NCBI RefSeq assembly: GCF_002799155.1
Contig: NZ_NERD01000002.1
Span: forward strand, 3,162,001-3,226,000
Direction of reading: 5' to 3'
DNA length: 64,000 bases
Origin: Stenotrophomonas maltophilia
Lineage (GTDB): Bacteria; Pseudomonadota; Gammaproteobacteria; Xanthomonadales; Xanthomonadaceae
The translations under genes and the position numbers were made by a program. Shown here piece after piece: positions 46,349 to 54,960 of this stretch. The notes under the pieces are model-generated. The model did no database searches, was not told the DNA's origin, and saw nothing but the letters and a program-made list of their open reading frames with translations. Position 1 is the stretch's first letter; each line of letters opens with the position of its first letter.

Positions 46349-46951
46349 TTACTCCAGCCCCAGCCAGCCGCCGATCACGCCACGGGCTTCGTCCACGCCG
46401 GTGCGGTCCTCGCCGGAGAACACCTGCACGCTGACGCTGTCGCCGTAAGCCGATTGCAGCTCCTTGCGCACCTTCTGCAGGGACTGCATCTGCTGGCTGC
46501 GGCTGAGCTTGTCGGCCTTGGTCAGCAGCGCGTGCGCCGGCAGGCCACGCTGCACGGCATAGGACAGCATCTGCCGGTCGTAATCCTTCAGCGGATGGCG
46601 GATGTCCATCACCACCACCAGCCCCTTCAGGGCCTCGCGGGTACGGAAATACCGGTCGATGAAGGCCTGCCAGTGCGCCTGCAGGTCCAGCGGCACCTTG
46701 GCGTAGCCGTAACCGGGCAGGTCGACCAGATGGGCGTCCGGGGTGACCTGGAAGAACACCAGCTGCTGGGTGCGGCCGGGCGTCTTGGAGACACGGGCCA
46801 GGGCGTTCTGGCGGGTCAGCGCGTTGAGCGCACTGGACTTGCCGGCGTTGGAGCGGCCGGCAAAGGCCACTTCGGCCCCTTCGTCGGGCGGCAGCTGCCG
46901 CACGTTGTGGGCCGAAAGGTGGTAACGGGCGCGTTCGATGAGCAATGTCAT
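46349..46951 (-). CDS. engB: Ribosome biogenesis GTP-binding protein YihA/YsxC
   Basis: A 200-residue TrmE-Era-EngA-EngB-type GTPase needed for 50S assembly. G1 is GRSNAGKS (32-39), the switch region is SKTPGRTQQL, G3 is DLPGYGYAK, and G4 is TKADKL. Length is normal for the family. The ATG at 46949-46951 is the family start; the frame continues open upstream but is antisense to the cytochrome gene there. Divergent from cytochrome c4. Confidence 0.95.
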   Translation of the reverse strand: MTLLIERARYHLSAHNVRQLPPDEGAEVAFAGRSNAGKSSALNALTRQNALARVSKTPGRTQQLVFFQVTPDAHLVDLPGYGYAKVPLDLQAHWQAFIDRYFRTREALKGLVVVMDIRHPLKDYDRQMLSYAVQRGLPAHALLTKADKLSRSQQMQSLQKVRKELQSAYGDSVSVQVFSGEDRTGVDEARGVIGGWLGLE

Positions 46952-47107
46952 GTGCCTAGGATCGCATGTTGCGGCGCCGCGCGCCCGTGCCGGCGGCCGC
47001 TGCGGCCATTTTGCTGCACTGCTGCGTTGACCGTGCGCGGAAACGGCGTTGATAATCCGGGCGATGCCGGCGGCCACCGCCCGGCCCGGTCCATACGGAG
47101 CTTCAGC

Positions 47108-47908
47108 ATGCGCCACGCTCGCGTTCTTGCCGTATCTGCCCTTGCCACTGCCGTCGTTGTTGCCGCTGCTGCGTTCGCGCAGACCACGTTGACCCCGCTG
47201 CCCGACAACGGGCCGATCAACACCGCCTCGCTGGAGGTGGACTTCAGCAAGACCCACTGGGGCGATGCCAAGGCCGGCCAGACCAAGGCCTCGGCCTGCG
47301 CGGCCTGCCATGGCGCCGACGGCAATTCCACGGTGGAGATGTACCCGTCCATCGCCGGCCAGAGCGAACGCTACGTGGCCCAGCAGATGGCCCTGATCGC
47401 CAATGGCCAGCGCAGTTCGGGCGCAGCGGTGGCGATGGTGCCGTTCGTGCAGAACCTCACCCCGCAGGACATGCGTGATATCGGCGCCTTCTTCGCCACG
47501 CAGAAGGCCACCGCCGGCATCGCCGACGACACCGTGGTTGCCGACGGCCCCTACAAGGGCATGAAGTTCTATGAGATCGGCCAGCAGCTGTACCGCGGTG
47601 GCGATGCCAAGCGTGGGCTGCCGGCCTGCATGGCCTGCCACGGCCCCAGTGGCGCCGGCAATCCGGGTCCGGCCTATCCGCACATCGGTGGCCAGCACGC
47701 CAGTTATGTCGCGCGCCGCCTGCAGGAGTACCAGGCCGGCCAGACCAACGAAACCGACAAGGCGCACTTCCAGATCATGGCCGCGGTCGCGCAGAAGCTC
47801 AGCGAGCAGGAGGTGCAGGCGCTGTCGAGCTACCTGCAGGGCCTGCACAACAAGGCTGATGATGTCGCCGCAGCCACCCCGCCGGTGCAACCGGCTGCCG
47901 CCCCCTGA
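47108..47908 (+). CDS. Cytochrome c4 (dihaem)
   Basis: A 266-residue periplasmic dihaem cytochrome with a signal peptide (VSALATAVVVAAAAFAQ). Haem sites are CAACH (64-68) and CMACH (174-178), each with a distal Met downstream, and the two halves are homologous, as in c4. It passes electrons to terminal oxidases. The tail (after ~250) is Ala/Pro-rich. Two DsbA-like genes follow, a common arrangement in this family of bacteria. Confidence 0.93.
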   Translation: MRHARVLAVSALATAVVVAAAAFAQTTLTPLPDNGPINTASLEVDFSKTHWGDAKAGQTKASACAACHGADGNSTVEMYPSIAGQSERYVAQQMALIANGQRSSGAAVAMVPFVQNLTPQDMRDIGAFFATQKATAGIADDTVVADGPYKGMKFYEIGQQLYRGGDAKRGLPACMACHGPSGAGNPGPAYPHIGGQHASYVARRLQEYQAGQTNETDKAHFQIMAAVAQKLSEQEVQALSSYLQGLHNKADDVAAATPPVQPAAAP

Positions 47909-48014
47909 CCACCACTGGTCGGCCCGGGCCGTCACCGCGGCCCTCGCCTGCGGTATGTTTCCATCACGCCGGCGACCGCGCCGGCGTTGCTTTTTTCAAC
48001 GGAGATGCGTGTCG

Positions 48015-48665
48015 ATGAGGTTGATTTCCCGCCTGCTGTTGTCCTTGCTGGTGCTGCTGCCGCTGGTAGCCTGCGCCGCCACCCCCGCCAATGCCCCGCT
48101 GGTCGAGGGCAAAGACTACGAGCGCATCGCCCAGCCTGGCCCGTTCCAGCCGCTGGCCGGCAAGATCGAGGTGGTCGAGGTGTTCGGCTACACCTGCCCG
48201 CACTGCGCCCGTTTCGAACCGCAGCTGGAAGCCTGGGCGGCCAAGCTGCCGGCCGACGTGCGCTTCACCCCGGTTCCGGCCGCCTTCGGCGGCGCCTGGG
48301 ACGCCTGGGCCCTGGCCTATTACGCCGCCGATGAAGTCGGCGTGGCCAAGCGCAGCCACGCGGCCGTGTTCAAGGCCCTGCACCAGGACGGCTCGCTGCC
48401 GATGCAGAACGTCTCGGCCGATGAGCTCGCCACCTTCTACAAGGCCTACGGCGTGACCCCGGACCGTTACCTGCAGGCCCTGCGCGGTGATCCCGTACAG
48501 AAGAAGGTCGATGCCGCCCGCGCATTCGCCCAGCGCACCAGGATCCCGGGGACCCCGGCGCTGATCATCAACGGCCAGTACCTGGTCCGTGGTGACAGCT
48601 TCGACGATCAGCTGCGCATCGCCTCGGCGCTGATTGCCCAGGCCCGCGCTGCCCGCGGCCGCTGA
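48015..48665 (+). CDS. dsbA: DsbA-family thiol:disulfide oxidoreductase 1
   Basis: A 216-residue exported thioredoxin-fold protein. Its signal ends LPLVAC, which also fits a lipobox, so it may be a lipoprotein. The active site is CPHC (61-64), the classical oxidising DsbA motif, with the cis-Pro in GTPALI. A GTG two codons upstream (48009) is an alternative start. It lies 106 bases before a second DsbA-like gene that probably arose by tandem duplication; the two share the segment QPxAGKIEVxExFGYxCP. Confidence 0.9.
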   Translation: MRLISRLLLSLLVLLPLVACAATPANAPLVEGKDYERIAQPGPFQPLAGKIEVVEVFGYTCPHCARFEPQLEAWAAKLPADVRFTPVPAAFGGAWDAWALAYYAADEVGVAKRSHAAVFKALHQDGSLPMQNVSADELATFYKAYGVTPDRYLQALRGDPVQKKVDAARAFAQRTRIPGTPALIINGQYLVRGDSFDDQLRIASALIAQARAARGR

Positions 48666-48771
48666 ACCAACACCCACCACCGACACGGCGCTGTCGCCGC
48701 CGCGTGTCATCATTTCCCTCTGGCCGGCGCCTGCCGCCGGCCCCACCATTCCAGATGCTGGAGACGTTTCC

Positions 48772-49602
48772 ATGAAGATCCGTTACGCCCTCGCCCTCGC
48801 AGCGCTGCTGCCGATCCTGGCCGCCTGCAAGGCCGACGACGGCAGCACCAACACCACCGCCGCCCCGGTCGAACCGGCAGCTACCCCGGCCACCACCGAA
48901 CCCGCTGCGCCTGCCGCTGGCGCCGAGGGCGCTGCCCCAGCCACCGCCGAAGGCGAGAAGGCCCCGGCCGAAGCCGCCCCCGCCGCCGCGCCGGCCCCGA
49001 CCACCGCTGCGCTGACCGGCCCGGCCCCGGTGGAAGGCACCGACTACCAGGTGATCCCGAACGGCCAGCCGTTCCAGCCGGCCGCCGGCAAGATCGAAGT
49101 GACCGAGATCTTCGGCTACGTCTGCCCGGCCTGCGCCGCGTTCCAGCCGCTGGTCGGCCCGTGGAAGGCCGGCCTGCCGAGTGACGTGAACTTCGTCTAC
49201 GTGCCGGCCATGTTCGGCGGCACCTGGGATGACTACGCCCGTGCGTTCTACGCCGCGCAGACCCTGGGCGTGCAGGAAAAGACCCACGAAGCACTGTATG
49301 CCGCCATCCACTCGCAGAAGACGCTGAAGGGCGAGCGCGGCCGTGACTCGGTGGAAGACATCGCCAAGTTCTACACCGCCTACGGCGTGGACCCGAAGCA
49401 GTTCGCCGCCACCATGGGCAGCTTCGCGGTGAATGCCAAGACCAACTCGGCCAAGCAGTTCGCCCAGCGCAGCCAGATCAGCGGCACCCCGTCGATCATC
49501 GTCAACGGCAAGTACCTGGTGAAAGGCAAGAGCTTCCCGGACATGCTGCGCATCGCCGACCACCTGATCGCCCGCGAACGCGGTGCGGCCCAGGCTCACT
49601 GA
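48772..49602 (+). CDS. DsbA-family thiol:disulfide oxidoreductase 2 (lipoprotein with long linker)
   Basis: A 276-residue protein. Lipobox LAAC puts Cys19 at the mature N-terminus. Residues 20-86 form a Pro/Ala/Thr/Glu-rich linker without structure. The DsbA fold follows with active site CPAC (118-121) instead of CPHC, and the cis-Pro in GTPSII. The PA dipeptide usually makes DsbA less oxidising than PH. The long tether would let it reach away from the membrane. Tandem with DsbA 1, upstream of an EEP nuclease gene. Confidence 0.9.
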   Translation: MKIRYALALAALLPILAACKADDGSTNTTAAPVEPAATPATTEPAAPAAGAEGAAPATAEGEKAPAEAAPAAAPAPTTAALTGPAPVEGTDYQVIPNGQPFQPAAGKIEVTEIFGYVCPACAAFQPLVGPWKAGLPSDVNFVYVPAMFGGTWDDYARAFYAAQTLGVQEKTHEALYAAIHSQKTLKGERGRDSVEDIAKFYTAYGVDPKQFAATMGSFAVNAKTNSAKQFAQRSQISGTPSIIVNGKYLVKGKSFPDMLRIADHLIARERGAAQAH

Positions 49603-49625
49603 TCCAAGAGAAGCGTTTCCCGGCC

Positions 49626-50393
49626 GTGAATTCCCCCCGTACACGGACCCTGCGCTTGCTGACGGCCAACATCCAGGCCGGCTCAAGTACCCGCCGCTAC
49701 AGCGACTATGTGACCCGCAGCTGGTCACATGCGCTGCCGGCGGGTCGCAAGCGCAGCAGCCTGGACGCGATCGCCACCCTGGCGCGCGAACATGACATTG
49801 TCGGCCTGCAGGAGGCCGACCCGGGCAGCCTGCGCTCGGGCTTCACCAACCAGACCCACTACCTGGCCCAGCGCGCCGGCTTCAACTACTGGAGCCACCA
49901 GCCGAACCGGCGCATGGGCGGCGTCGCGTCCAGCGCCAATGGCCTGCTGAGCAAGCTGGAACCGGTGGAGGTACAGGACCACGCCCTGCCCGGCCGCATC
50001 GGCGGGCGCGGCGTGCTGCTGGCCAAGTTCGGCGACGGTACCGACGGCCTGGCGGTGGCGGTGGCCCATCTGTCGCTGGGCGCGGGCTCGCGGATGTCGC
50101 AGCTGGGCTTCATCGCCGAGCTGCTGTCCGACCACCCCAATGCGGTACTGATGGGCGACTTCAACTGCCTGGCCGAACGCCCGGAAATGCAGGTGCTGTA
50201 CCAGAAGACCCGGCTGCAGCCGCCAGGCTGCATTGTGCCGACCTTCCCCAGCTGGCGCCCCGACCGCGCCATCGACCACATCCTGGTCAGCAGTGGCCTG
50301 CAGACCCGCACCGTGGAAGCCATACCGGCCGCATTTTCCGATCACCTTGCCCTGGCGATGGCGATCGACGTCCCAGCCAACGCCCTGCGCTGA
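49626..50393 (+). CDS. Endonuclease/exonuclease/phosphatase family protein
   Basis: A 255-residue EEP-domain protein: LLTANIQAGS at the start, LQEADPGSLRSG with the catalytic Glu, LMGDFNCLAE with Asp/Asn, and SDHLALAMAI with the final Asp-His. These are all four usual metal/catalytic points. No signal peptide. The start is GTG at 49626, 23 bases after the dsbA-like stop. DNase, sphingomyelinase-like or phosphatase activity cannot be told apart by eye. Confidence 0.88.
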   Translation: MNSPRTRTLRLLTANIQAGSSTRRYSDYVTRSWSHALPAGRKRSSLDAIATLAREHDIVGLQEADPGSLRSGFTNQTHYLAQRAGFNYWSHQPNRRMGGVASSANGLLSKLEPVEVQDHALPGRIGGRGVLLAKFGDGTDGLAVAVAHLSLGAGSRMSQLGFIAELLSDHPNAVLMGDFNCLAERPEMQVLYQKTRLQPPGCIVPTFPSWRPDRAIDHILVSSGLQTRTVEAIPAAFSDHLALAMAIDVPANALR

Positions 50394-50398
50394 ACCCG

Positions 50399-50465
50399 AA
50401 AAAGGGGACGGAGGGGATTAAGTCGTTTGAGGCACAAACGACTTAATCCCCTCCGTCCCTTTTTT
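50399..50465. repeat. 67-bp palindromic repeat, copy 2 (bidirectional terminator)
   Basis: Arms at 50399-50429 and 50435-50465 match copy 1 (19989-20055) almost base for base but with a 5-base loop and one C-to-T change in the right arm. It lies between the convergent EEP gene and rhtA, touching the rhtA stop codon. Confidence 0.9.
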
Positions 50466-51334
50466 CATGCGGTGACCGGTACCTTCAACCGCCGCGCGGT
50501 CATCGTGCTGCCCACCGAGGCCAGCACCGTGCAGCCGATCGCCAGCCACTGCAGCCCGTGCAGGTGCTCGTGCAGCAGCAGCATCGCCCACAGCGCGGCG
50601 ACCGCCGGTTCCATGCTGATCAGGATGCCGAAGGTCTCCTTCGGCAGGCGCTTGAGTGCCATCATCTCCAGCGACATCGGGATCGCGCTGGATACCAGCG
50701 CCACCAGCAGGCCAGCGGCCAGGATCTTCGGATCGAGCAGCGCGGCACCGGCATGCACCACGCCCACCGGCACCACCACCAGCGACGCCGCCAGCAGCCC
50801 CAGCGACACCGAATGCCCGGCGTGCAGGTGGCCGGCGCGCTTGCCGAATACGATGTACAGGCCCCAGCACGCCGCTGCGCCCATCGCATACAGCACGCCG
50901 GCCGGATCCAGCGCCGGGCCGCCGCCGATCGGCAGCAGCAACAGCAACCCCACCGCCGCACAACCCACCCAGAGGAAATCGATGGGCCGCCGCGACGACA
51001 ACATCGCCACCGTCAGCGGTCCGGTGAACTCGATGGCCACCGCAATGCCGAAGGGAATCGTGCGCAGGGCCATGTAGAACAGCAGGTTCATCAGGCCCAG
51101 GGTGAGCCCGTAGCGCAGGATGGTGATCGCATCCACGCGGCTGGTCTTCCAGCGCCACGGCCGCCAGAACAGCAGCAGCAACAGCGCCGAGAAGCCCACG
51201 CGCAGCGCGCTGGTGCCTTGGGCGCCGATCAGCGGGAACAGGTGTTTTGCGTAGGAGGTGCCGATGGCCAGCGAGGTGACCGAGCCAAGCACCGCCAGCG
51301 CCGGCAACATCGGCGCAAGTCGTGAGGTCTGCAT
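50465..51334 (-). CDS. rhtA: RhtA-type threonine/homoserine exporter (EamA family)
   Basis: A 289-residue DMT transporter with ten helices in two EamA halves (GTSALRVGFSALLLLLFWRP in the first, SSAIPMSLEMMALKRLPKET in the second). The tell-tale IPFGIAVAIEFTGPL and the length fit RhtA. It exports threonine, homoserine or similar amino acids by proton exchange. ATG at 51332-51334 is taken; a TTG two codons earlier is weaker. Divergent from an Lrp-type regulator, its likely controller. Confidence 0.88.
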   Translation of the reverse strand: MQTSRLAPMLPALAVLGSVTSLAIGTSYAKHLFPLIGAQGTSALRVGFSALLLLLFWRPWRWKTSRVDAITILRYGLTLGLMNLLFYMALRTIPFGIAVAIEFTGPLTVAMLSSRRPIDFLWVGCAAVGLLLLLPIGGGPALDPAGVLYAMGAAACWGLYIVFGKRAGHLHAGHSVSLGLLAASLVVVPVGVVHAGAALLDPKILAAGLLVALVSSAIPMSLEMMALKRLPKETFGILISMEPAVAALWAMLLLHEHLHGLQWLAIGCTVLASVGSTMTARRLKVPVTA

Positions 51335-51406
51335 GGGCAAAGTCTATTGCGCCGGCGCCGAGCACTTGGCTCAATTGACGGCCCGTTCGTGCAACTTCTG
51401 CTCGCC

Positions 51407-51889
51407 ATGGCCACCGCCCCTGTGCTCGACAGCTTCGACCGCGCCATCCTCGACCTGCTGCAGCGGGACAACACGCTGCCGCAGCGCGAAATCGCCGAGG
51501 CCGTGCACCTGTCCACCCCGGCCGTGCAGCGCCGCATCAAGCGCCTGCAGGACAGCGGCGTGATCGCGGCCAACGTGGCGGTGCTCGCCGCCGCCAAGGT
51601 CGGGCGGCCGCTGACCATCATCGTCGAGGTGCGCGTGGTCAGCGAGCAGCGTGAACGCGTGGCGCCGTTCAAGCGCCGCGTGCAGGATGACCCCGCGGTG
51701 CAGCAGTGTTACTCGATCACCGGCGATGGCGATTTCCTGCTGCTGCTTTCGGCGGCGTCGATGGAGGAGTACGAGGCGATCACCGAGCGCCTGTTCGGTG
51801 GCGATGACAACATCGAGCGCTTCCGCACCTCGGTGGCACTGGGCACGCTGAAGCGGAGTTTCGAGGTCCCGCTGGCACCGGTTCTGTAG
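51407..51889 (+). CDS. Lrp/AsnC-family transcriptional regulator
   Basis: A 160-residue leucine-responsive-type regulator. The HTH is SFDRAILDLLQRDNTLPQRE, then STPAVQRRIKRLQDSGVI. The RAM effector domain follows (VQQCYSITGDGDFLLLL). It lies 72 bases from the divergent rhtA gene, so amino-acid-responsive control of export is the simple reading. ATG at 51407 is set by the HTH. The TAG stop is made by the GTAG head of a palindrome. Confidence 0.9.
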   Translation: MATAPVLDSFDRAILDLLQRDNTLPQREIAEAVHLSTPAVQRRIKRLQDSGVIAANVAVLAAAKVGRPLTIIVEVRVVSEQRERVAPFKRRVQDDPAVQQCYSITGDGDFLLLLSAASMEEYEAITERLFGGDDNIERFRTSVALGTLKRSFEVPLAPVL

Positions 51890-51955
51890 CGTCGAGCCAT
51901 GCTCGACTGCCTTTTTACCGCAAAGCGACAGCCATCGAGCATGGCTCGACGCTAC
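51886..51955. repeat. Inverted pair of GTAG-type palindromes (SMAG-like)
   Basis: Unit 1 (51886-51906, GTAGCGTCGAGCCATGCTCGA) and its perfect complement (51935-51955) face each other across 28 bases; each unit is itself palindromic. The first unit overlaps the Lrp stop codon. The second ends 11 bases before the M23 peptidase ATG, so it could hide or expose that gene's ribosome-binding site. Confidence 0.85.
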
Positions 51956-51966
51956 AGTCGGAAACC

Positions 51967-52518
51967 ATGAATGCACTCCCCTCCCCCGCCCGTCGCCTGC
52001 GCCGCTGGCTGCTGCGTGGCCTGTGGCTGGCCATGGCCCTCGTTGCGGCGATGGCGTTGTGGAACAGCCCATGGGCGGCCGCACCGAAGATGCTCTGGTC
52101 GCTTTCGCGGATGCCGGCCGCCACGCACCTGCCGGTGCCGGTGGAGGGCGTCCGCCCCCGCCAGATCGCCGACACTTTCGGCGCGCCGCGTGGCCGTGAC
52201 CGCTCCCACGCCGGCATCGACATCTTCGCCAAGCGCGGTACCCCGGTGCGCAGTGCCACCGCCGGCGTCGTCGTGGATGTCAGCGACCGCGGCCTCGGTG
52301 GCCGCCAGGTGTGGGTGATCGGGCCCGGGCGCGAACGCTACTACTACGCGCATCTGGAGGACTGGGCCGAGGGCCTGGCGCGCGGCCAGGTGGTCCAGGC
52401 CGGGGACCTGCTCGGCCACGTCGGCGACAGCGGCAATGCCAGGGGCACGCCGCCGCACCTGCACTGGGGCATCTACGGCGCCGACGGCGCGCGCGATCCA
52501 CTGCCACTACTGCGCTGA
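51967..52518 (+). CDS. M23-family (LytM) peptidoglycan metallopeptidase
   Basis: A 183-residue membrane-anchored peptidase. One N-terminal helix (LRGLWLAMALVAAMALW) anchors it in the inner membrane. The LytM zinc site is His81 and Asp85 in SHAGIDI, with HLHWG near residue 165 giving the later His pair. It probably cleaves peptide cross-links or activates other hydrolases during cell-wall remodelling. No clear ribosome-binding site is seen because a palindrome fills the space upstream. Confidence 0.88.
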   Translation: MNALPSPARRLRRWLLRGLWLAMALVAAMALWNSPWAAAPKMLWSLSRMPAATHLPVPVEGVRPRQIADTFGAPRGRDRSHAGIDIFAKRGTPVRSATAGVVVDVSDRGLGGRQVWVIGPGRERYYYAHLEDWAEGLARGQVVQAGDLLGHVGDSGNARGTPPHLHWGIYGADGARDPLPLLR

Positions 52519-52559
52519 CCCCCATGCACGGCGTCGCACCCCGCTTGAGCGCCTTCGTC

Positions 52560-52606
52560 ATTCATGATTTGTAAATAGGAATAGTTCGTATTACCATTTC
52601 TTTCGT
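52560..52606. promoter_or_regulatory. AT-rich control region of the siderophore-receptor gene
   Basis: A 47-base AT-rich island (TTTGTAAATAGGAATAG, then GTATTACCATTT) stands out in GC-rich DNA about 100 bases before a siderophore-type TonB receptor. A Fur site is expected here by function, but the match to the Fur 19-mer is weak by eye, so only the promoter call is offered. Confidence 0.4.
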
Positions 52607-52703
52607 TTCCGGTGGTGCCAGGACGGCCTGCCCGCCCGTTTCCCACCCGTAGCGCCTCGCCTTCTGGATGCCGGCCGAGCGCGCGTGCTCGTCCAGGACC
52701 CCC

Positions 52704-54863
52704 ATGACCCGTTCCGCCTTCCGTATTCCGCAGCCCCAGCGGCTGTCCGTTGCCGTGCTTGCCGTACTCTGCGCCGTGGCTCCGGCCGCCTTCGCCGACA
52801 CCGCCGCCGACCCGACCACCCTCGACAAGGTGGTGGTGAAGGGCGAACGCGCCGAAGGCTATTCGGTGCGCCGCACTTCGGCCGGTACCCGCTTCGACCT
52901 TGCACCGCGCGAGATCCCGCAGTCGGTCAGCATCATCAGCCACCAGCGCATCGAAGATCAGAACCTGGACGACATCATCGACGTGCTGGCCAACACCACC
53001 GGCGTGACCAGCACCCAGTCCGACAGCGAGCGCACCGAGTTCTACGCGCGCGGGTTCTACATCGATGCCTACCAGTTCGATGGCCTGCCGACGCAGATGG
53101 TGCAGAACTGGAGCTACGGCGATTCCGGCCTCGACCTGGCCCTGTACGACCGCGTGGAAGTGGTGCGCGGTGCCACCGGCCTGCTCAGCGGTGCCGGCAA
53201 TCCCTCGGCGTCGGTGAACCTGATCCGCAAGCACGCCGACAGCGCCGAGCTGGCCGGCAGCGTCTCGGTGAACGTCGGCAGCTGGGGCCGCACCCGCACC
53301 ACGGTGGACGTGGGCAGCGCACTGAACGCCAGTGGCACGGTGCGAGGCCGCGTGATCGGCAGCTACCTGGACACCGATGGCCAGATGGACCGCTACAACC
53401 AGCGCAAGACGCTGGGCTACGCCGTCATCGACGCCGACCTGACCCCGGACACGCAGTTGAGCGTGGGTTACGACTACCAACAGAAGCGCGCCAATGGCGC
53501 GACCTGGGGCGGCTTCCCGATGCTGTACTCCGATGGCTCGCGCACGGGCTACGACGAATCGTTCAACGCCAGCCCGAACTGGACCTACTGGGACACCACC
53601 AGCAAGCGTGCGTTCGCCACCCTGCAGCACGCCTTCAGCAACGGCTGGAAGTTCAAGGTGGGTGCCACGCACGATGAGACGAAGGCCGACGACAAGCTGT
53701 TCTACCCGGCCTACAACGACTGGACCACGGGCGCGTCGAATTTCGACAAGAGCACCGGCACAGGCATCTCGCCATCCGCGGGCTTCTACAACACCGAGCG
53801 CAAGGTCACCGGCGTTGACGGCTACGTTGACGGTCCGTTCCAGCTGTTCGGCCGTGAGCACCAGTTCATGGCCGGCCTGAGCTACAACAAGCGCGAGTAT
53901 GCCAACTACGGCGACTACCAGGTCGGAGGCGCGGGCCAGACGTGGGACCCGTTCGCCAGCTATCTGAACTGGACGGGCAACATCAGCGAACCGAACTGGA
54001 ACCCGCTGGCACTGGCCAGCGAGGGCACCATCACCCAGAAGGCCGGCTACGCGGCCGCACGCCTGTCACTGGCCGACCCGCTGAAGCTGATCATCGGCGC
54101 CCGCTACACCGACTGGAAAAGCGAGGGCGAAGGCGCCGACCGCGCGCACAAGGTCACCACGCCCTACGCCGGACTGGTGTTCGACATCAACGGTACGTAC
54201 TCCACCTATGCCAGCTACACCGAGATCTTCCAGCCGCAGACACTGAAGGACCGCAACGGCAGCTACCTCGACCCAGTCGACGGCAAGAGCTACGAAGTGG
54301 GCGTCAAGGGCGCCTGGTTCGATAACCGCCTGAATGCCTCGCTGGCCGTGTTCCGCATCGAACAGGACAACGTCGGCCAGGCCACCGGTGAACCGGTGCA
54401 GGGCAGCCAGAACGAGTTCGCCTATCGCGCTGCGCGCGGCACCGTCAGCCGTGGCTTCGAGTTCGAAGTGAACGGCGAGCTGGCACCCGGCTGGAACGCG
54501 ACCTTTGGTGCTTCGCGTTATGTGGCCAAGGACATCAACGACGCCGACATCAACACCAACCTGCCACAGACCGCGTTGAAGCTGTTCACCAGCTATACCC
54601 CGCAGTCGCTGCAGGAGCTGACCGTCGGTGGCGGTGCGAACTGGCAGAACCGCATTTACTACCCGGTACCGGCCTATGGCCGCATCGAGCAGAGCGGCTA
54701 CGCACTGGTCAGTGCCTTCGTGCGCTACCGCATCTCGCCGGAGTTCAGCGTGCAGGCCAACCTCAACAACCTGCTGGACAAGAAGTACTACTCGCAGATC
54801 AACGGCTACGGCGCGTTCGGTGACGGCCGCAATGGCTCACTGACGTTCACCTGGTCGTTCTGA
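52704..54863 (+). CDS. TonB-dependent siderophore receptor
   Basis: A 719-residue outer-membrane receptor. After a signal peptide (LSVAVLAVLCAVAPAAFA) comes a plug domain with siderophore-receptor features: APREIPQSVSIISHQRIEDQ, EFYARGFYIDAYQFDGLP and YDRVEVVRGATGLLSGAGNP, ending VNLIRK. The barrel ends in Phe (LTFTWSF). This is the FpvA/FhuE/FoxA type, which takes up ferric hydroxamate or mixed siderophores with TonB energy. No biosynthesis or inner-membrane transport genes are near, so it probably takes up foreign siderophores. ATG at 52704 is taken; 12 upstream residues are possible but weak. Confidence 0.92.
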   Translation: MTRSAFRIPQPQRLSVAVLAVLCAVAPAAFADTAADPTTLDKVVVKGERAEGYSVRRTSAGTRFDLAPREIPQSVSIISHQRIEDQNLDDIIDVLANTTGVTSTQSDSERTEFYARGFYIDAYQFDGLPTQMVQNWSYGDSGLDLALYDRVEVVRGATGLLSGAGNPSASVNLIRKHADSAELAGSVSVNVGSWGRTRTTVDVGSALNASGTVRGRVIGSYLDTDGQMDRYNQRKTLGYAVIDADLTPDTQLSVGYDYQQKRANGATWGGFPMLYSDGSRTGYDESFNASPNWTYWDTTSKRAFATLQHAFSNGWKFKVGATHDETKADDKLFYPAYNDWTTGASNFDKSTGTGISPSAGFYNTERKVTGVDGYVDGPFQLFGREHQFMAGLSYNKREYANYGDYQVGGAGQTWDPFASYLNWTGNISEPNWNPLALASEGTITQKAGYAAARLSLADPLKLIIGARYTDWKSEGEGADRAHKVTTPYAGLVFDINGTYSTYASYTEIFQPQTLKDRNGSYLDPVDGKSYEVGVKGAWFDNRLNASLAVFRIEQDNVGQATGEPVQGSQNEFAYRAARGTVSRGFEFEVNGELAPGWNATFGASRYVAKDINDADINTNLPQTALKLFTSYTPQSLQELTVGGGANWQNRIYYPVPAYGRIEQSGYALVSAFVRYRISPEFSVQANLNNLLDKKYYSQINGYGAFGDGRNGSLTFTWSF

Positions 54864-54869
54864 TCAGGC

Positions 54870-54953
54870 GCGGGGCATGATCGCCCCGCACCTGTAGCCG
54901 AGCGTGGGCTCGGCTCTACGCCACAAGGCGGCGCCGGGATAACCCGGCGCCGC
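54870..54953. terminator. Three hairpins between convergent TonB receptor genes
   Basis: In order: a GCGGGGC/GCCCCGC stem (54870-54889), a GTAG-type palindrome GTAGCCGAGC-GTG-GGCTCGGCTCTAC (54894-54919), and an 11-bp stem GCGGCGCCGGG-ATAA-CCCGGCGCCGC (54928-54953). Together they fill the gap and should separate the two transcripts. Confidence 0.7.
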
Positions 54954-54960
54954 TCCCACA

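Noticed and set aside
51886..51955. Attachment site or recombination site
   Set aside because: No integrase or island boundary nearby; the units match the dispersed GTAG palindromes elsewhere in the window.
52560..52606. A confident Fur box before the siderophore receptor
   Set aside because: The AT-rich island is in the right place, but the inverted symmetry is only about four base pairs and the match to the 19-bp consensus is weak; reported only as a control region.
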